Counted from the first letter of the stretch, positions 43,134 through 52,822 are shown. The stretch: 64,000 bases of DNA from Prevotellaceae bacterium UBA6417 (GCA_002439755.1 DJPH01000047.1:11316-75315); one strand, 5' to 3'. The notes: generated by a model from the sequence alone, not told the origin. Program-made: numbers and translations.

Positions 43134-44600
43134 ATGAATGCAATGACAAGAATGAGATTGAACATCGCAGCCCATGTGGCTTGCATCGGTTTGAGCGTAG
43201 CAGCTTTGTTTGCAGGCATTAATGCCTTGAATGCAAAGGCTCCTGTTCAGGTAAGTGCACCGACAGGTCTGGTCGACCTCACAGGTGCAGCCGAAAGTGC
43301 TGTAAACAGTGTCGTGTATATAAAGGTAACTCAGAATGCCCAGCCGCAGCAGTCGGCTATGCCGCGTTCGCCATGGGACGATTTCTTTGGCGATTTCTTT
43401 GGTAATGGCGGTGGCGGCAGCCAGCAGCGACAGCAAGTGCGCAAAGGTTCAGGATCGGGCGTCATCATATCGTCGGACGGCTATATCGTGACCAACAATC
43501 ACGTAGTGGCCAATGCCGACGAAATAATGGTGAAGCTGAACGACAACCGTGAATTCAAGGGACGCATTATAGGTACCGACAAAAATTCCGACCTTGCTCT
43601 CATCAAGATTGAAACGAACAATCTGCCGGCCATTCCCATTGGCGACAGTGACAAACTGAAGATTGGCGAATGGGTGTTGGCAGTAGGAAATCCTTTCAAC
43701 TTGACAAGCACCGTGACGGCAGGTATAGTAAGTGCAAAGGCTCGCAGTCTGTATGCCAACGGTGTGGAATCGTTTATTCAGACCGATGCCGCCATTAATC
43801 AGGGAAACTCGGGTGGTGCGTTGGTAAACGCAAAAGGTGAGCTCGTAGGCATAAATGCCATGCTCTATTCGCAGACAGGTTCCTATTCGGGCTATGGCTT
43901 TGCTATCCCTACCACCATCATGAATAAGGTTGTGTCTGACTTAAAGAAATACGGTACCGTTCAACGTGCCATCATCGGCATTGTGGGAGGTGACGTGACC
44001 GACTATATCGACCGTGAAAAAGATAACGGCAAGGACATAGATCTCGGGACCAATGAAGGAGTCTATGTCAACGAAGTTCCTGCCGATGGTGCTGCAGCCG
44101 AAGCCGGTTTGGAAAAAGGCGATGTCATTACTGCTGTGGATGGTGTGAAAGTAACCAAAATGGCCGAACTGCAAGAAGAGTTGATCAAGCACAAACCGGG
44201 CGACAAGGTCAGCGTGACATTCCTGCGTAACAAGAAAAGCATAACAAAGAGTCTGACCCTGCGCAACGAGCAAGGAACTACTGACAAGGTGACCGAAGTC
44301 GATCCCAACAGCCTGGGAGTAGTACTAAAGCCGGTTCCTGCAGAAATGAAGCGTGAGCTTGCCCTTAACGGCGGATTGCTTGTAAGCGCGGTGACCAACG
44401 GAAAGATGAAAGACGCCGGTGTTACAAAAGGCGTTATCATTCTTGAAGTTAATAATAAGAAAGTAAACACCGTAGACGAATTTCATGAAATAGTCAAAGC
44501 TGCCAACATGAGTACCGATCGTGTACTCTTGATTAGAGCCAAATCGCAAAGTGGGCGCAATCTGGCCTATGCAGTGGAACTCGGTGATGCTAAAAAGTAA
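43134..44600 (+). CDS. HtrA/DegP-family periplasmic serine protease
   Basis: An envelope protein-quality-control protease and chaperone. With the start at 43134 it has 488 residues and a signal anchor or peptide at about 9-35 (ending NALNAKA). The catalytic triad is H123 (VTNNHVV), D153 (KNSDLALI) and S226 (QGNSGGAL). Two PDZ domains follow, at about 265-365 (GVYVNEVPADGAAAEAGLEKGDVI) and about 390-485 (GLLVSAVTN, GVIILEVNNKKV). A Gly/Gln-rich loop (about 91-103) precedes the protease core, like the LA loop of DegP. I start at the Met of MNAMTRMR because the longer frame begins upstream of the promoter box. Confidence 0.93.
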   Translation: MNAMTRMRLNIAAHVACIGLSVAALFAGINALNAKAPVQVSAPTGLVDLTGAAESAVNSVVYIKVTQNAQPQQSAMPRSPWDDFFGDFFGNGGGGSQQRQQVRKGSGSGVIISSDGYIVTNNHVVANADEIMVKLNDNREFKGRIIGTDKNSDLALIKIETNNLPAIPIGDSDKLKIGEWVLAVGNPFNLTSTVTAGIVSAKARSLYANGVESFIQTDAAINQGNSGGALVNAKGELVGINAMLYSQTGSYSGYGFAIPTTIMNKVVSDLKKYGTVQRAIIGIVGGDVTDYIDREKDNGKDIDLGTNEGVYVNEVPADGAAAEAGLEKGDVITAVDGVKVTKMAELQEELIKHKPGDKVSVTFLRNKKSITKSLTLRNEQGTTDKVTEVDPNSLGVVLKPVPAEMKRELALNGGLLVSAVTNGKMKDAGVTKGVIILEVNNKKVNTVDEFHEIVKAANMSTDRVLLIRAKSQSGRNLAYAVELGDAKK

Positions 44601-44641
44601 GGCCAAGTAGTCAAAGTGGCATTTTGAATGCTCAAATATTT

Positions 44642-44679
44642 AGAAAGTGGCAACAAGCAAAGGCTTGCTGCCACTTTCT
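44642..44679 (+). terminator. Terminator after the HtrA gene
   Basis: AGAAAGTGGCA pairs with TGCCACTTTCT (11 bp), with an inner CAAGC/GCTTG helix. The T tract is weak, but the stem is long. Confidence 0.75.
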
Positions 44680-44714
44680 CGTTTGTCAAACGCGGGCATT
44701 TACTGAAAAATGGT

Positions 44715-44722
44715 TAACTTTG
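44715..44722 (+). promoter_or_regulatory. -7 element for the nqr operon
   Basis: TAACTTTG matches TAnnTTTG, 39 bp upstream of the nqrA ATG. Confidence 0.5.
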
Positions 44723-44761
44723 CAGGGTTGAATAGTAACTTAATTCGCCAACCCATTATAT

Positions 44762-46111
44762 ATGGCAAGAGAAATCAAATTGCACAAAGGATTGGACATA
44801 CGCCTACAAGGCGAAGCCGATCTTGTCAAAGCGGAAGCCGTTGCGGGAAAATTATATGCGATAGTTCCCGACGATTTTTACGGAATCAAGCCTAAGGTTA
44901 TCGTACATGAAGGCGACACGGTCAAGGCCGGCGATGCACTCTTTGTAAGCAAACAAGACGAAAGGTTGAAAGTAGTTTCACCGGTCAGTGGCATCGTTAA
45001 ATGTGTCAATCGCGGAGAGCGCCGCAAAGTGTTGGATATACAGATTGAAGCAGACGGAAAGGACGATGAAAAGGATTTTGGCATCAAGTCGCCATCAGGC
45101 ATGTCGTCAGATGAAGTGTTGGTTCATTTGCTCGAAACAGGCTTGTTCGCCTTTATAAAAAGTCGCCCGTATGACATCACGGCCATACCTACCGACAAGC
45201 CAAAGGCCATCTTCGTATCGGCATTTTCAAAAATGCCGCTTGCAGCCGACTTCAATTACGTGGTAAAAGGGCAGGAAGCAATGTTCCTGGCCGGAGTAGA
45301 AGTGTTGTCGCGTTTGGCAAAAGTATATCTGAATATATCACCCGATGAAGTGGGCGCAGCTTTTACCAAAACCGACCATGCGGAAATTACCGTGTTCAAC
45401 GGTCCCAACCCGTCGGGCTGTGTAGGAGTGCAAATCAATCATCTTTGCCCCATCAACAAGGGCGACGTTGTGTGGACTGTGGGCGCTGAAGAAGTCATCT
45501 TCATAGGCCGTGCTTTCAAGCTGGGAAAGGTTGATCTGACCCGTACAATAGCAGTGGCAGGCTCTGAAATATCCCAACCTTCGTATATTGATGTACGCAT
45601 CGGCACTGCCTTGTCTGATTTGCTCGCCGGAAAACTGAAAACAACCGAGCATGTGAGAATCATTAATGGAAATCCGCTTGTGGGCAACAAAACAGGATTG
45701 AACTGCTATCTGGGTGCACACAACACGGAAGTGTGCGCTATTCCCGAAGGCGATGACATCAACGAAATACTCGGCTGGATACGCCCTCGTCTACAGCAGT
45801 ATTCTACGAGCCGATCCTATTTCAGTTGGTTGCAAGGCAAAAAAAGCTACAACTTAGATGCGCGCATCAAAGGCGGACAGCGTCACATCATCATGAGTGG
45901 AGAATACGACAAGGTATTCCCCATGGATATCTATGCCGGCTATCTGATAAAAGCCATCATAGTGGGCGATATTGACCGTATGGAGCAGTTGGGAATCTAC
46001 GAAGTGGCACCAGAAGATTTTGCTGTGGCCGAATTTGTGGATTCATCCAAATTGGAATTGCAGCGCATAGTTCGCGAAGGACTCGACATGCTGCGCAAAG
46101 AAATGGCATAA
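44762..46111 (+). CDS. nqrA: Na+-translocating NADH:quinone reductase subunit A
   Basis: The peripheral quinone-site subunit of Na+-NQR. 449 residues, starting IKLHKGLDIRLQGEA, with GIVKCVNRGERRKVLDIQIEADG and FNGPNPSGCVGVQINHLCPINKGDVVWTVG. First gene of a complete six-gene operon with gaps of 4-15 bp. Confidence 0.96.
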   Translation: MAREIKLHKGLDIRLQGEADLVKAEAVAGKLYAIVPDDFYGIKPKVIVHEGDTVKAGDALFVSKQDERLKVVSPVSGIVKCVNRGERRKVLDIQIEADGKDDEKDFGIKSPSGMSSDEVLVHLLETGLFAFIKSRPYDITAIPTDKPKAIFVSAFSKMPLAADFNYVVKGQEAMFLAGVEVLSRLAKVYLNISPDEVGAAFTKTDHAEITVFNGPNPSGCVGVQINHLCPINKGDVVWTVGAEEVIFIGRAFKLGKVDLTRTIAVAGSEISQPSYIDVRIGTALSDLLAGKLKTTEHVRIINGNPLVGNKTGLNCYLGAHNTEVCAIPEGDDINEILGWIRPRLQQYSTSRSYFSWLQGKKSYNLDARIKGGQRHIIMSGEYDKVFPMDIYAGYLIKAIIVGDIDRMEQLGIYEVAPEDFAVAEFVDSSKLELQRIVREGLDMLRKEMA

Positions 46112-46124
46112 TACGTAGAGAAAT

Positions 46125-47288
46125 ATGAGCAATATAATAAAAAACTATTTCGACAAGATACGCCCTCAGTTTGAAAAGGGTGGAAAACTGCAGGCATTCC
46201 ATTCGGTATACGAAGGAATGGAAACATTCCTCCTCATACCCAATGCAACATCGGCACGTGGTGGAGTCAGCATACATGATTCCATAGACTCGAAACGCAT
46301 CATGTCTATCGTAGTTATAGCCCTGCTGCCTGCCATGCTTTTCGGTATGTACAACATCGGCTATCAAAACTATCATGCTGCCGGCACAGAGGGAACATTT
46401 TTTGAGATGTTCGCTTACGGATTCCTGCAATTGCTTCCGAAAATCGTAGTATCCTATGTCGTGGGGCTGGGCATAGAATTTATCTTCGCTCAGGTAAAGC
46501 ACGAAGAAATACAGGAAGGCTACCTTGTGACGGGACTGATGATGCCATTGATACTCCCTATCGAGTGTCCGCTGTGGATGATGGCTTTGGCAATAGCTTT
46601 CAGCGTGATATTGGTAAAAGAGCTCTTTGGCGGGACAGGTATGAACATCTTCAACGTGGCTTTGGCGGCACGTGCATTCCTCTTTTTTGCATATCCTACC
46701 AAAATGTCGGGCGATTCTGTTTGGATAGCCAAAGATCAAGTGTTCGGATTAGGTAATGTTTTGCCTGATGCCGCAACATTTGCAACCCCATTAGGACAGG
46801 TGTCGGGCGGACAGCAAGTGACGGCATCGCTGCAAGATATGATTGTTGGTTTGATACCGGGAAGCGTTGGCGAAACCAGTGTCATAGCCATAGCCATAGG
46901 AGGAATGATATTATTGTGGAGTGGCATAGCAAGCTGGAAAACAATGCTTAGCGTCTTCGTTGGAGGAGCGTTGACAGCATACGCGTTCTCAGCCGCCGGC
47001 ATGACTCCGATACCCTGGTATGAACACATCTTTTTAGGAGGCTTCTGCTTCGGAGCCGTATTCATGGCTACCGATCCTGTTACGGGAGCACGTACAGAAA
47101 CCGGAAAATATATCTACGGTTTTCTGATAGGCTTTTTTGCCATCCTAATCCGCGTATTGAATCCCGGCTATCCTGAAGGCATGATGCTGGCGATCCTGCT
47201 GATGAACATCTTTGCAGCTCTTATTGACTACTTTGTGGTAGACCGCAATATTAGCAAACGTGCAAATCGTGCAAAACTAAAAAAATAA
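46125..47288 (+). CDS. nqrB: Na+-NQR subunit B
   Basis: A membrane subunit with many helices, carrying a covalent FMN and forming much of the Na+ path. 387 residues. The flavinylation site lies near DAATFATPLG (residues 215-224, Thr221 expected), a diverged form of the usual D-x-x-S/T-G-A-T motif. FGGTGMNIFNVALAARAFLFFAYP and ATDPVTGARTETGKYIYG are typical of the family. Confidence 0.95.
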   Translation: MSNIIKNYFDKIRPQFEKGGKLQAFHSVYEGMETFLLIPNATSARGGVSIHDSIDSKRIMSIVVIALLPAMLFGMYNIGYQNYHAAGTEGTFFEMFAYGFLQLLPKIVVSYVVGLGIEFIFAQVKHEEIQEGYLVTGLMMPLILPIECPLWMMALAIAFSVILVKELFGGTGMNIFNVALAARAFLFFAYPTKMSGDSVWIAKDQVFGLGNVLPDAATFATPLGQVSGGQQVTASLQDMIVGLIPGSVGETSVIAIAIGGMILLWSGIASWKTMLSVFVGGALTAYAFSAAGMTPIPWYEHIFLGGFCFGAVFMATDPVTGARTETGKYIYGFLIGFFAILIRVLNPGYPEGMMLAILLMNIFAALIDYFVVDRNISKRANRAKLKK

Positions 47289-47292
47289 TACC

Positions 47293-48021
47293 ATGGCAAT
47301 CAATACAAACAGCAATACATATACTATCATCTACGCTTCAGTAGTAGTAGTCATAGTTGCATTCCTGCTCGCTTTCGTATCAAAAGTACTCGAACCACAG
47401 TCGAAAGCCAACGAACGCATAGACAAGAAAAAACAAATACTGTCATCTTTGAATATTCGCGGACTCAAAAACGGTGAAGTCGAAGCGCGCTACGAAAAAG
47501 TAATACAAGCCGACCAGATAATCAATTCCGAAGCAAAAGTAATTGCCGATGGCAAGCAGCACGATAAGGATGGATTCGCACTGAGTATGAAAGAAATCGG
47601 CCCCAATCGTCTGCCAATCTATGTATGTAGGATTGCTCCGGGTAACGAAGGGCTCAAATACGTGTTTCCACTCGTTGGAAAAGGACTGTGGGGTGCAATA
47701 TGGGGGTATATAGCTCTTAATTCCGATTTGCTCACTGTCTATGGCGTTTACTTCAGTCACCAATCCGAAACAGCCGGTCTCGGCGCACGTATCACCGAAG
47801 CAGAATTCCAACAGCAATTTGTAGGGAAGCACATCTCAAAGCCCGGGTCGGATAAGATAGATCTGGCAGTAGTTAAGAACGGCAAAGTGCAAGACCCCTC
47901 AGTACAATGTGACGGCATCACCGGAGCAACCCTTACAAGCGATGGCGTAAGCCTCATGCTGCAAGAAGGCCTTGCCAACTATCGAAACTTCCTGCATCAG
48001 AAACAAAAACCAACATTATAG
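47293..48021 (+). CDS. nqrC: Na+-NQR subunit C
   Basis: A single N-terminal membrane helix (about 11-30) and a periplasmic FMN-binding domain. The covalent FMN site is DGITGATLTS (D207-G-I-T-G-A-T213). At 242 residues it is normal. The ApbE flavin transferase needed for the modification is not in the window. Confidence 0.95.
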   Translation: MAINTNSNTYTIIYASVVVVIVAFLLAFVSKVLEPQSKANERIDKKKQILSSLNIRGLKNGEVEARYEKVIQADQIINSEAKVIADGKQHDKDGFALSMKEIGPNRLPIYVCRIAPGNEGLKYVFPLVGKGLWGAIWGYIALNSDLLTVYGVYFSHQSETAGLGARITEAEFQQQFVGKHISKPGSDKIDLAVVKNGKVQDPSVQCDGITGATLTSDGVSLMLQEGLANYRNFLHQKQKPTL

Positions 48022-48031
48022 TGAAGCAATC

Positions 48032-48661
48032 ATGAGTAAAATGTTTTCAAAAGAAAATAAGGAAGCCTTTCTCGCTCCGCTCAATTTGAACAATCCCATC
48101 GCCATACAGGTTCTTGGTATCTGCTCGGCTTTGGCTGTAACCTCTCAACTTGGACCCGCTATCGTTATGGGACTGTGCGTAACGGTGATAGTAGCACTGA
48201 GCAACGTTATCGTATCATTAATTCGCAAAACCATACCCAGTCGAATCCGAATCATTATACAGCTCGTAGTCGTGGCTGCATTGGTGACAATCGTAAGCAT
48301 CCTGCTCAAAGCCGTTGCTTACGATGTCAGCGTGCAACTTTCAGTATATGTAGGCCTCATAATAACCAATTGTATTCTGATGGGCCGTCTTGAAGCTTTT
48401 GCCATGATGAACGGACCTTGGAGCAGCTTCCTTGACGGATTGGGCAACGGCCTCGGTTATGCCTACATCCTGGTAATCGTTGGTTTTGTGCGCGAACTTT
48501 TAGGTAGTGGCAGCCTGCTTGGCTATCGTATCATACCGCAAACTTTCTACGACATGGGCTATTCCGATAACGGTATGATGACAATGCCGGCAATGGCACT
48601 CATCATACTTGGCTGCATAATAGCTCTTCATCGTCATATCAATCGTAACAAAGAACTTTAG
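48032..48661 (+). CDS. nqrD: Na+-NQR subunit D
   Basis: A six-helix membrane subunit, 209 residues, paralogous to NqrE and to RnfE. I start at the ATG at 48032 (MSKMFSKENKEAFLAPL), 10 bp after nqrC. The longer frame overlaps nqrC and adds a non-homologous N-terminus. Landmarks: NCILMGRLEAFAM and GNGLGYAYILVIVGFVREL. Confidence 0.95.
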   Translation: MSKMFSKENKEAFLAPLNLNNPIAIQVLGICSALAVTSQLGPAIVMGLCVTVIVALSNVIVSLIRKTIPSRIRIIIQLVVVAALVTIVSILLKAVAYDVSVQLSVYVGLIITNCILMGRLEAFAMMNGPWSSFLDGLGNGLGYAYILVIVGFVRELLGSGSLLGYRIIPQTFYDMGYSDNGMMTMPAMALIILGCIIALHRHINRNKEL

Positions 48662-48674
48662 AAAGACAAGAAAT

Positions 48675-49295
48675 ATGGAACATTCGATAAGCTTGTTCGT
48701 CCGCTCCATTTTTGTGGACAATATGATATTTGCTTCATTCCTTGGGATGTGCTCCTATTTGGCAGTATCCAAGAACGTAAAGACTTCGCTGGGCTTGGGA
48801 GTAGCCGTGACTTTTGTATTGCTCGTCACGGTTCCTGTCAATTATCTGTTGCAAGTCAAAGTTCTGAACGGCGGTATCATGGGCATAGACCTCAGTTATC
48901 TTTCGTTCATCTTATTCATTGCAGTCATTGCAGGAATCACCCAACTGGTAGAGATGTTGGTTGAACGTTTTTCACCGGCCTTATACAGCGCTCTCGGCAT
49001 ATTTCTTCCGCTTATAGCCGTAAATTGTGCCATTATGGGTGCCTCGCTCTTCATGCAGCAGCGCATAGAGTTGGCGCCTACAAGCTCGCAGTATATAGGA
49101 GGCGTGGTCGATGCCCTTATATATGCGCTTGGGTCTGGAATTGGTTGGCTGCTTGCCATTGTCGGCTTGGCAGCAGTGCGCGAAAAGATGGCCTATACCA
49201 TAGTTCCGCGTCCTTTCCAGGGATTGGGAATTACTTTCATTACTGTTGGTTTGATGGCCATGGCTTTCATGTGCTTCTCTGGACTGAAAATATAA
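48675..49295 (+). CDS. nqrE: Na+-NQR subunit E
   Basis: A six-helix membrane subunit, 206 residues (FVDNMIFASFLGMCSYLAVSK, NCAIMGASLFM, AVREKMAYTIVPRPFQGLGITF). With NqrD it forms the pseudosymmetric pair that binds a 2Fe-2S centre in the membrane. Confidence 0.95.
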   Translation: MEHSISLFVRSIFVDNMIFASFLGMCSYLAVSKNVKTSLGLGVAVTFVLLVTVPVNYLLQVKVLNGGIMGIDLSYLSFILFIAVIAGITQLVEMLVERFSPALYSALGIFLPLIAVNCAIMGASLFMQQRIELAPTSSQYIGGVVDALIYALGSGIGWLLAIVGLAAVREKMAYTIVPRPFQGLGITFITVGLMAMAFMCFSGLKI

Positions 49296-49310
49296 GAAAA
49301 CACAAACTGT

Positions 49311-50582
49311 ATGGATTTCAATTATATCTTAGCAAGCATCATTGTTTTTTTGGCCATTATCCTTGTTTTGGTCTTAATACTACTTGTTGCAAAGCGCTAC
49401 CTTTTGCCGAGCGGCAAAGTTAAAATCACCGTAAACGGGAAAAAGACCTTTACAGTTCCGCAAGGAGGGAGTTTGCTTTCCACTTTGTCCGAGCAAGGTG
49501 TTTATTTGCCGTCTGCATGCGGAGGAAAGGGCTCTTGCGGTCAATGCAAATGCCAAGTTCTTTCTGGCGGAGGCGAGATTCTTGATGTCGAGAAGCAGCA
49601 CTTTACGCGCCGTCAAATCCTTGATCACTATAGGCTTGGTTGCCAGTGCAAGGTGAAAGGCGATCTTGAGATTGCAGTGCCCGACAGTGTCCTGGGCGTC
49701 AAAGAATGGGAATGTACAGTTATCAGTAACAAGAATGTCAGTTCGTTTATAAAAGAATTCATTGTGGCTTTGCCGCCGGGCGAACACATGGATTTCATAC
49801 CCGGTTCGTATGCGCAAATTAAAATACCTGCATATGATACCATCGATTACGATAAGGATTTTGACAAGAACGATATTGGCGAAGAGTATCTTCCTGTTTG
49901 GCAGAAGTTCAACATCTTCAGTTTGAAGGCTCACAATCCTGAGGCTACGGTTCGTGCATATTCCATGGCCAATTATCCTGCCGAGGGCGACCGTATCACG
50001 TTGACGGTGCGTATTGCCACCACTCCGTTCAAGCCTCGTCCGCAGGTCGGTTTCCAAGATGTGCCTACCGGAATAGCTTCGTCCTATATCTTCAGCCGCA
50101 AGCCCGGTGACAAAGTGATTATGAGCGGCCCATACGGAGATTTCCACCCTATATTCAATTCCAAGCGCGAGATGATTTGGGTTGGCGGCGGTGCCGGCAT
50201 GGCACCGTTGCGCAGTCAGATTATGCATATGCTTCGCACGCTCCATGTGCGCGACCGCGAGATGCATTATTTCTATGGTGCGCGTTCATTGAGCGAGGCT
50301 TTTTTCATAGACGATTTTCACGAATTGGAAAAGGAGTATTCCAATTTCCATTTCCATTTGGCTCTCGACCGTCCGGATCCGCGTGCCGACGAAGCGGGAG
50401 TGCCTTATACCGCAGGTTTTGTGCATGAAGTCATGTATAATACCTATTTGAAGAATCATGAAGCGCCCGAGGACATAGAATACTATATGTGTGGTCCCGG
50501 TCCCATGTCAAAAGCTGTCACTCAGATGCTCGATTCGCTTGGCGTGGAGCCAGAATCGATAATGTACGATAATTTTGGTTAG
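49311..50582 (+). CDS. nqrF: Na+-NQR subunit F (NADH-oxidising)
   Basis: Entry point for NADH electrons. An N-terminal membrane helix (about 7-27) precedes the 2Fe-2S ferredoxin domain with ligands C70, C76, C79 and C111 (SACGGKGSCGQCKC, GCQC). The FAD domain has RAYSMANYP, and the NADH domain has GGGAGMAPLRSQI and YYMCGPGPM. At 423 residues it is normal. It is the last gene, followed by a strong terminator. Confidence 0.97.
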   Translation: MDFNYILASIIVFLAIILVLVLILLVAKRYLLPSGKVKITVNGKKTFTVPQGGSLLSTLSEQGVYLPSACGGKGSCGQCKCQVLSGGGEILDVEKQHFTRRQILDHYRLGCQCKVKGDLEIAVPDSVLGVKEWECTVISNKNVSSFIKEFIVALPPGEHMDFIPGSYAQIKIPAYDTIDYDKDFDKNDIGEEYLPVWQKFNIFSLKAHNPEATVRAYSMANYPAEGDRITLTVRIATTPFKPRPQVGFQDVPTGIASSYIFSRKPGDKVIMSGPYGDFHPIFNSKREMIWVGGGAGMAPLRSQIMHMLRTLHVRDREMHYFYGARSLSEAFFIDDFHELEKEYSNFHFHLALDRPDPRADEAGVPYTAGFVHEVMYNTYLKNHEAPEDIEYYMCGPGPMSKAVTQMLDSLGVEPESIMYDNFG

Positions 50583-50591
50583 AGATTAAGG

Positions 50592-50619
50592 CCGCCTTTG
50601 CAGAAGCAAGGGCGGTTTT
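50592..50619 (+). terminator. Terminator of the nqr operon
   Basis: CCGCCTTTGC pairs with GCAAGGGCGG around a 4-nt AGAA loop, followed by TTTT. Confidence 0.9.
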
Positions 50620-50656
50620 GATTTTGCCCGGATGCTTCTTGCCGGACATTTGCGTG

Positions 50657-52822
50657 TCAGTCTTCAAATATTTTCAAGGCGAAGCTCCATCCGAAGCTGA
50701 TCGATTTTCTGTTTGCCGAGCCTATGAACAAACCTATGTCGAAGAGGTGTGTAGCTATCGAGTAACCGATTTCAGTATAGGGGTTCAAGGCATGTACCGA
50801 GAGCAGATTGCAATAAATTCTTTCGCGTTTGATATATTGTGTCAATGGTCTGACGCATGAGAACAGTAGCATGGGCGATTCATAGGAAGCGCATGCTCTG
50901 GCATAGTATTCCGATTCGTTATACCACCGTGAGTCGAGCGATTCAAATTGTCCGTTCATGCTGTCATCCCAAGAATTAGGCAGTGAACTGTAATGGAAAT
51001 TTGAATAATCAACAAAGTGTGTATTGCTTTTGTCCGTGTAAAGGCCTCCACCTATCCGCAGGTAGAGTTTGCGCAGAGCATAGAGGTCTATTCTGTGCTT
51101 GGCTTCCAATTCCCACCGTTCATATTTGTTGTGGCAGTTCAAGGCAGTGATTCCTTTTTCATATTCAGCCGAAAATGTCGGCCATTTGCTGAAGATTACT
51201 TTTTTGCTGTTTCCTTCGCGATAGAAATATTGTCCCGGTGTCCATTCCAGGTACACATTGGGTGCCATGCTGCGATATCTTTTGTCGATTCCGTTTTTGC
51301 CTGCTTCTTCGTTCCAGCCTATCAGTTTTCTTTCGTGATATACAAGTCCGAGCCTGGTTGTCAATCCGTTCAGAAGCTCATACGATAGTGCGGCCTTGGC
51401 ATATAAATCGTTGTAGTAGTTGAATGCATATTGGTTGAACACAGTGAGCAGTGAATCGTAGCGCATGTCTTTCGACAGGCGTTCACGCACCTCTTCGGCC
51501 TGCGTGCTGTTGTATATTCGGTTGCCGTTGCCCATTTCGAGATGCAATGTGCCGTTGTGGCGGGGAGCGAAGAGTATATATGTCGGTGTTTTCCAATAGA
51601 ATTCCTTTCGTTTGAAATTGTAGCCCAAGTGCAGGTTGGCCACCAGATTCTCTCCGTTTTCCTGTTCGCTTCTGAATTGCAGTTTTGTTCTTAGCGACAA
51701 TCCTTTGCGGTTGCTCCATTCAACCATAGAGGGAGATATGACAGGTGGTATGCGCACCAGTTTGTGCAGTCCTACATGCACATAATGGCTTCCCAGAAAC
51801 ATGTCTTCGATATTTATTTTCCTGTTTTGTCTGTGTTGTTTGTCTTGGCCTATGGTTTTCAGCGAGTCTTTTCCGGCTTGCGTGGAAAGAAATTCTTTAA
51901 GTATGGAATCTTCTTTGGCTGTCAGGGCAACAGTGCGCTTATGGTCAAAATAGGTCGTGCTGTGTTCCGTTGCGGTGGTATCAGTGTTCAGCTTATACAT
52001 ATAAGTCAGGTCATGCCCGTTTCGTTTGAGCGTTTTTTCTATGTTTTCTTTCTTGTAAGGTTCAATTGAACTGTAGTTAAAATCGACGAGCAGGCGATAT
52101 TGTGAGCTGTTTTTCAGGAATCGGTATCCCGAAACGATATCCATGCTTTTGGGCAGAAGCGAGGCCAGTCCGCTTTCACCCATTTCAACGGTAGCCGCGC
52201 TCCGTTGGGTGTTATAGTTGTATTCACAGTGGAAAGTCTTTACTCGTCCGCTTTCTTCTTCCACATCCATATAGCCCTTTACCAGCTGCATGTTGAGCAC
52301 TTTCGGGATAATCCTGATACGTGTCACCTTTTTGCCGTTCATTGTATAGGAATATGCTTTCTTGTATTTGTAGAAAGCCTTGTTCTTACGGTTCATGGGC
52401 GACAGGAGTTTGTCGCCCAGAAGAGCGGACGAATAGATTGAAATGTTTGTTCTCGCGATAAATACGTCTTTCAAGCTGTGGATGTAGGGCATTGTGCTGT
52501 AAAAGGCAATTTCCTTTCTGTCCGTGATGCCCGGAGCCGTATACGTATATCTGACGATGCTTTCGCCCAGATATGAGCGTTTGCCTCTCTCTTGTTTTCC
52601 GATAAATGGAATGAGGCGCATGCCAATGTTCCTGCGTTCGTTGTCGATACAGAATTTCAGATACATTTCCGACTCATAACGGCCTATTTCCAATTGGTTG
52701 ACCGTGGTGTAGGAGTAGACTTTTTCGATAATCGGCTGTATCTTGTCCTTGCGTGCCGCCAATGATGTTGCGGCAAAGCACCATAAGACGATGCATACCG
52801 CCGATTTAGCCGCGTGTAACAT
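50657..52822 (-). CDS. DUF5686-family outer-membrane protein
   Basis: A 721-residue protein with a signal peptide (ending SLAA) and many alternating beta strands, predicted to form an outer-membrane barrel. Matches to my memory of DUF5686 include ISIYSSALLGDKLLSPMNR, KVTRIRIIPK and NMQLVKGYMDVEEESGRVK. The carboxypeptidase-regulatory-like domain that many members have at the N-terminus is missing here. It closes with an aromatic residue near the C-terminus (SFGWSFALKIFED). Its start overlaps the end of the RelA/SpoT gene by 17 bp. Function unknown. Confidence 0.75.
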   Translation of the reverse strand: MLHAAKSAVCIVLWCFAATSLAARKDKIQPIIEKVYSYTTVNQLEIGRYESEMYLKFCIDNERRNIGMRLIPFIGKQERGKRSYLGESIVRYTYTAPGITDRKEIAFYSTMPYIHSLKDVFIARTNISIYSSALLGDKLLSPMNRKNKAFYKYKKAYSYTMNGKKVTRIRIIPKVLNMQLVKGYMDVEEESGRVKTFHCEYNYNTQRSAATVEMGESGLASLLPKSMDIVSGYRFLKNSSQYRLLVDFNYSSIEPYKKENIEKTLKRNGHDLTYMYKLNTDTTATEHSTTYFDHKRTVALTAKEDSILKEFLSTQAGKDSLKTIGQDKQHRQNRKINIEDMFLGSHYVHVGLHKLVRIPPVISPSMVEWSNRKGLSLRTKLQFRSEQENGENLVANLHLGYNFKRKEFYWKTPTYILFAPRHNGTLHLEMGNGNRIYNSTQAEEVRERLSKDMRYDSLLTVFNQYAFNYYNDLYAKAALSYELLNGLTTRLGLVYHERKLIGWNEEAGKNGIDKRYRSMAPNVYLEWTPGQYFYREGNSKKVIFSKWPTFSAEYEKGITALNCHNKYERWELEAKHRIDLYALRKLYLRIGGGLYTDKSNTHFVDYSNFHYSSLPNSWDDSMNGQFESLDSRWYNESEYYARACASYESPMLLFSCVRPLTQYIKRERIYCNLLSVHALNPYTEIGYSIATHLFDIGLFIGSANRKSISFGWSFALKIFED

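Noticed and set aside
44762..50582. Rnf complex instead of Na+-NQR
   Set aside because: NqrA and the NqrF ferredoxin-FAD-NADH architecture are present, and RnfB-type multi-cluster ferredoxin motifs are absent.
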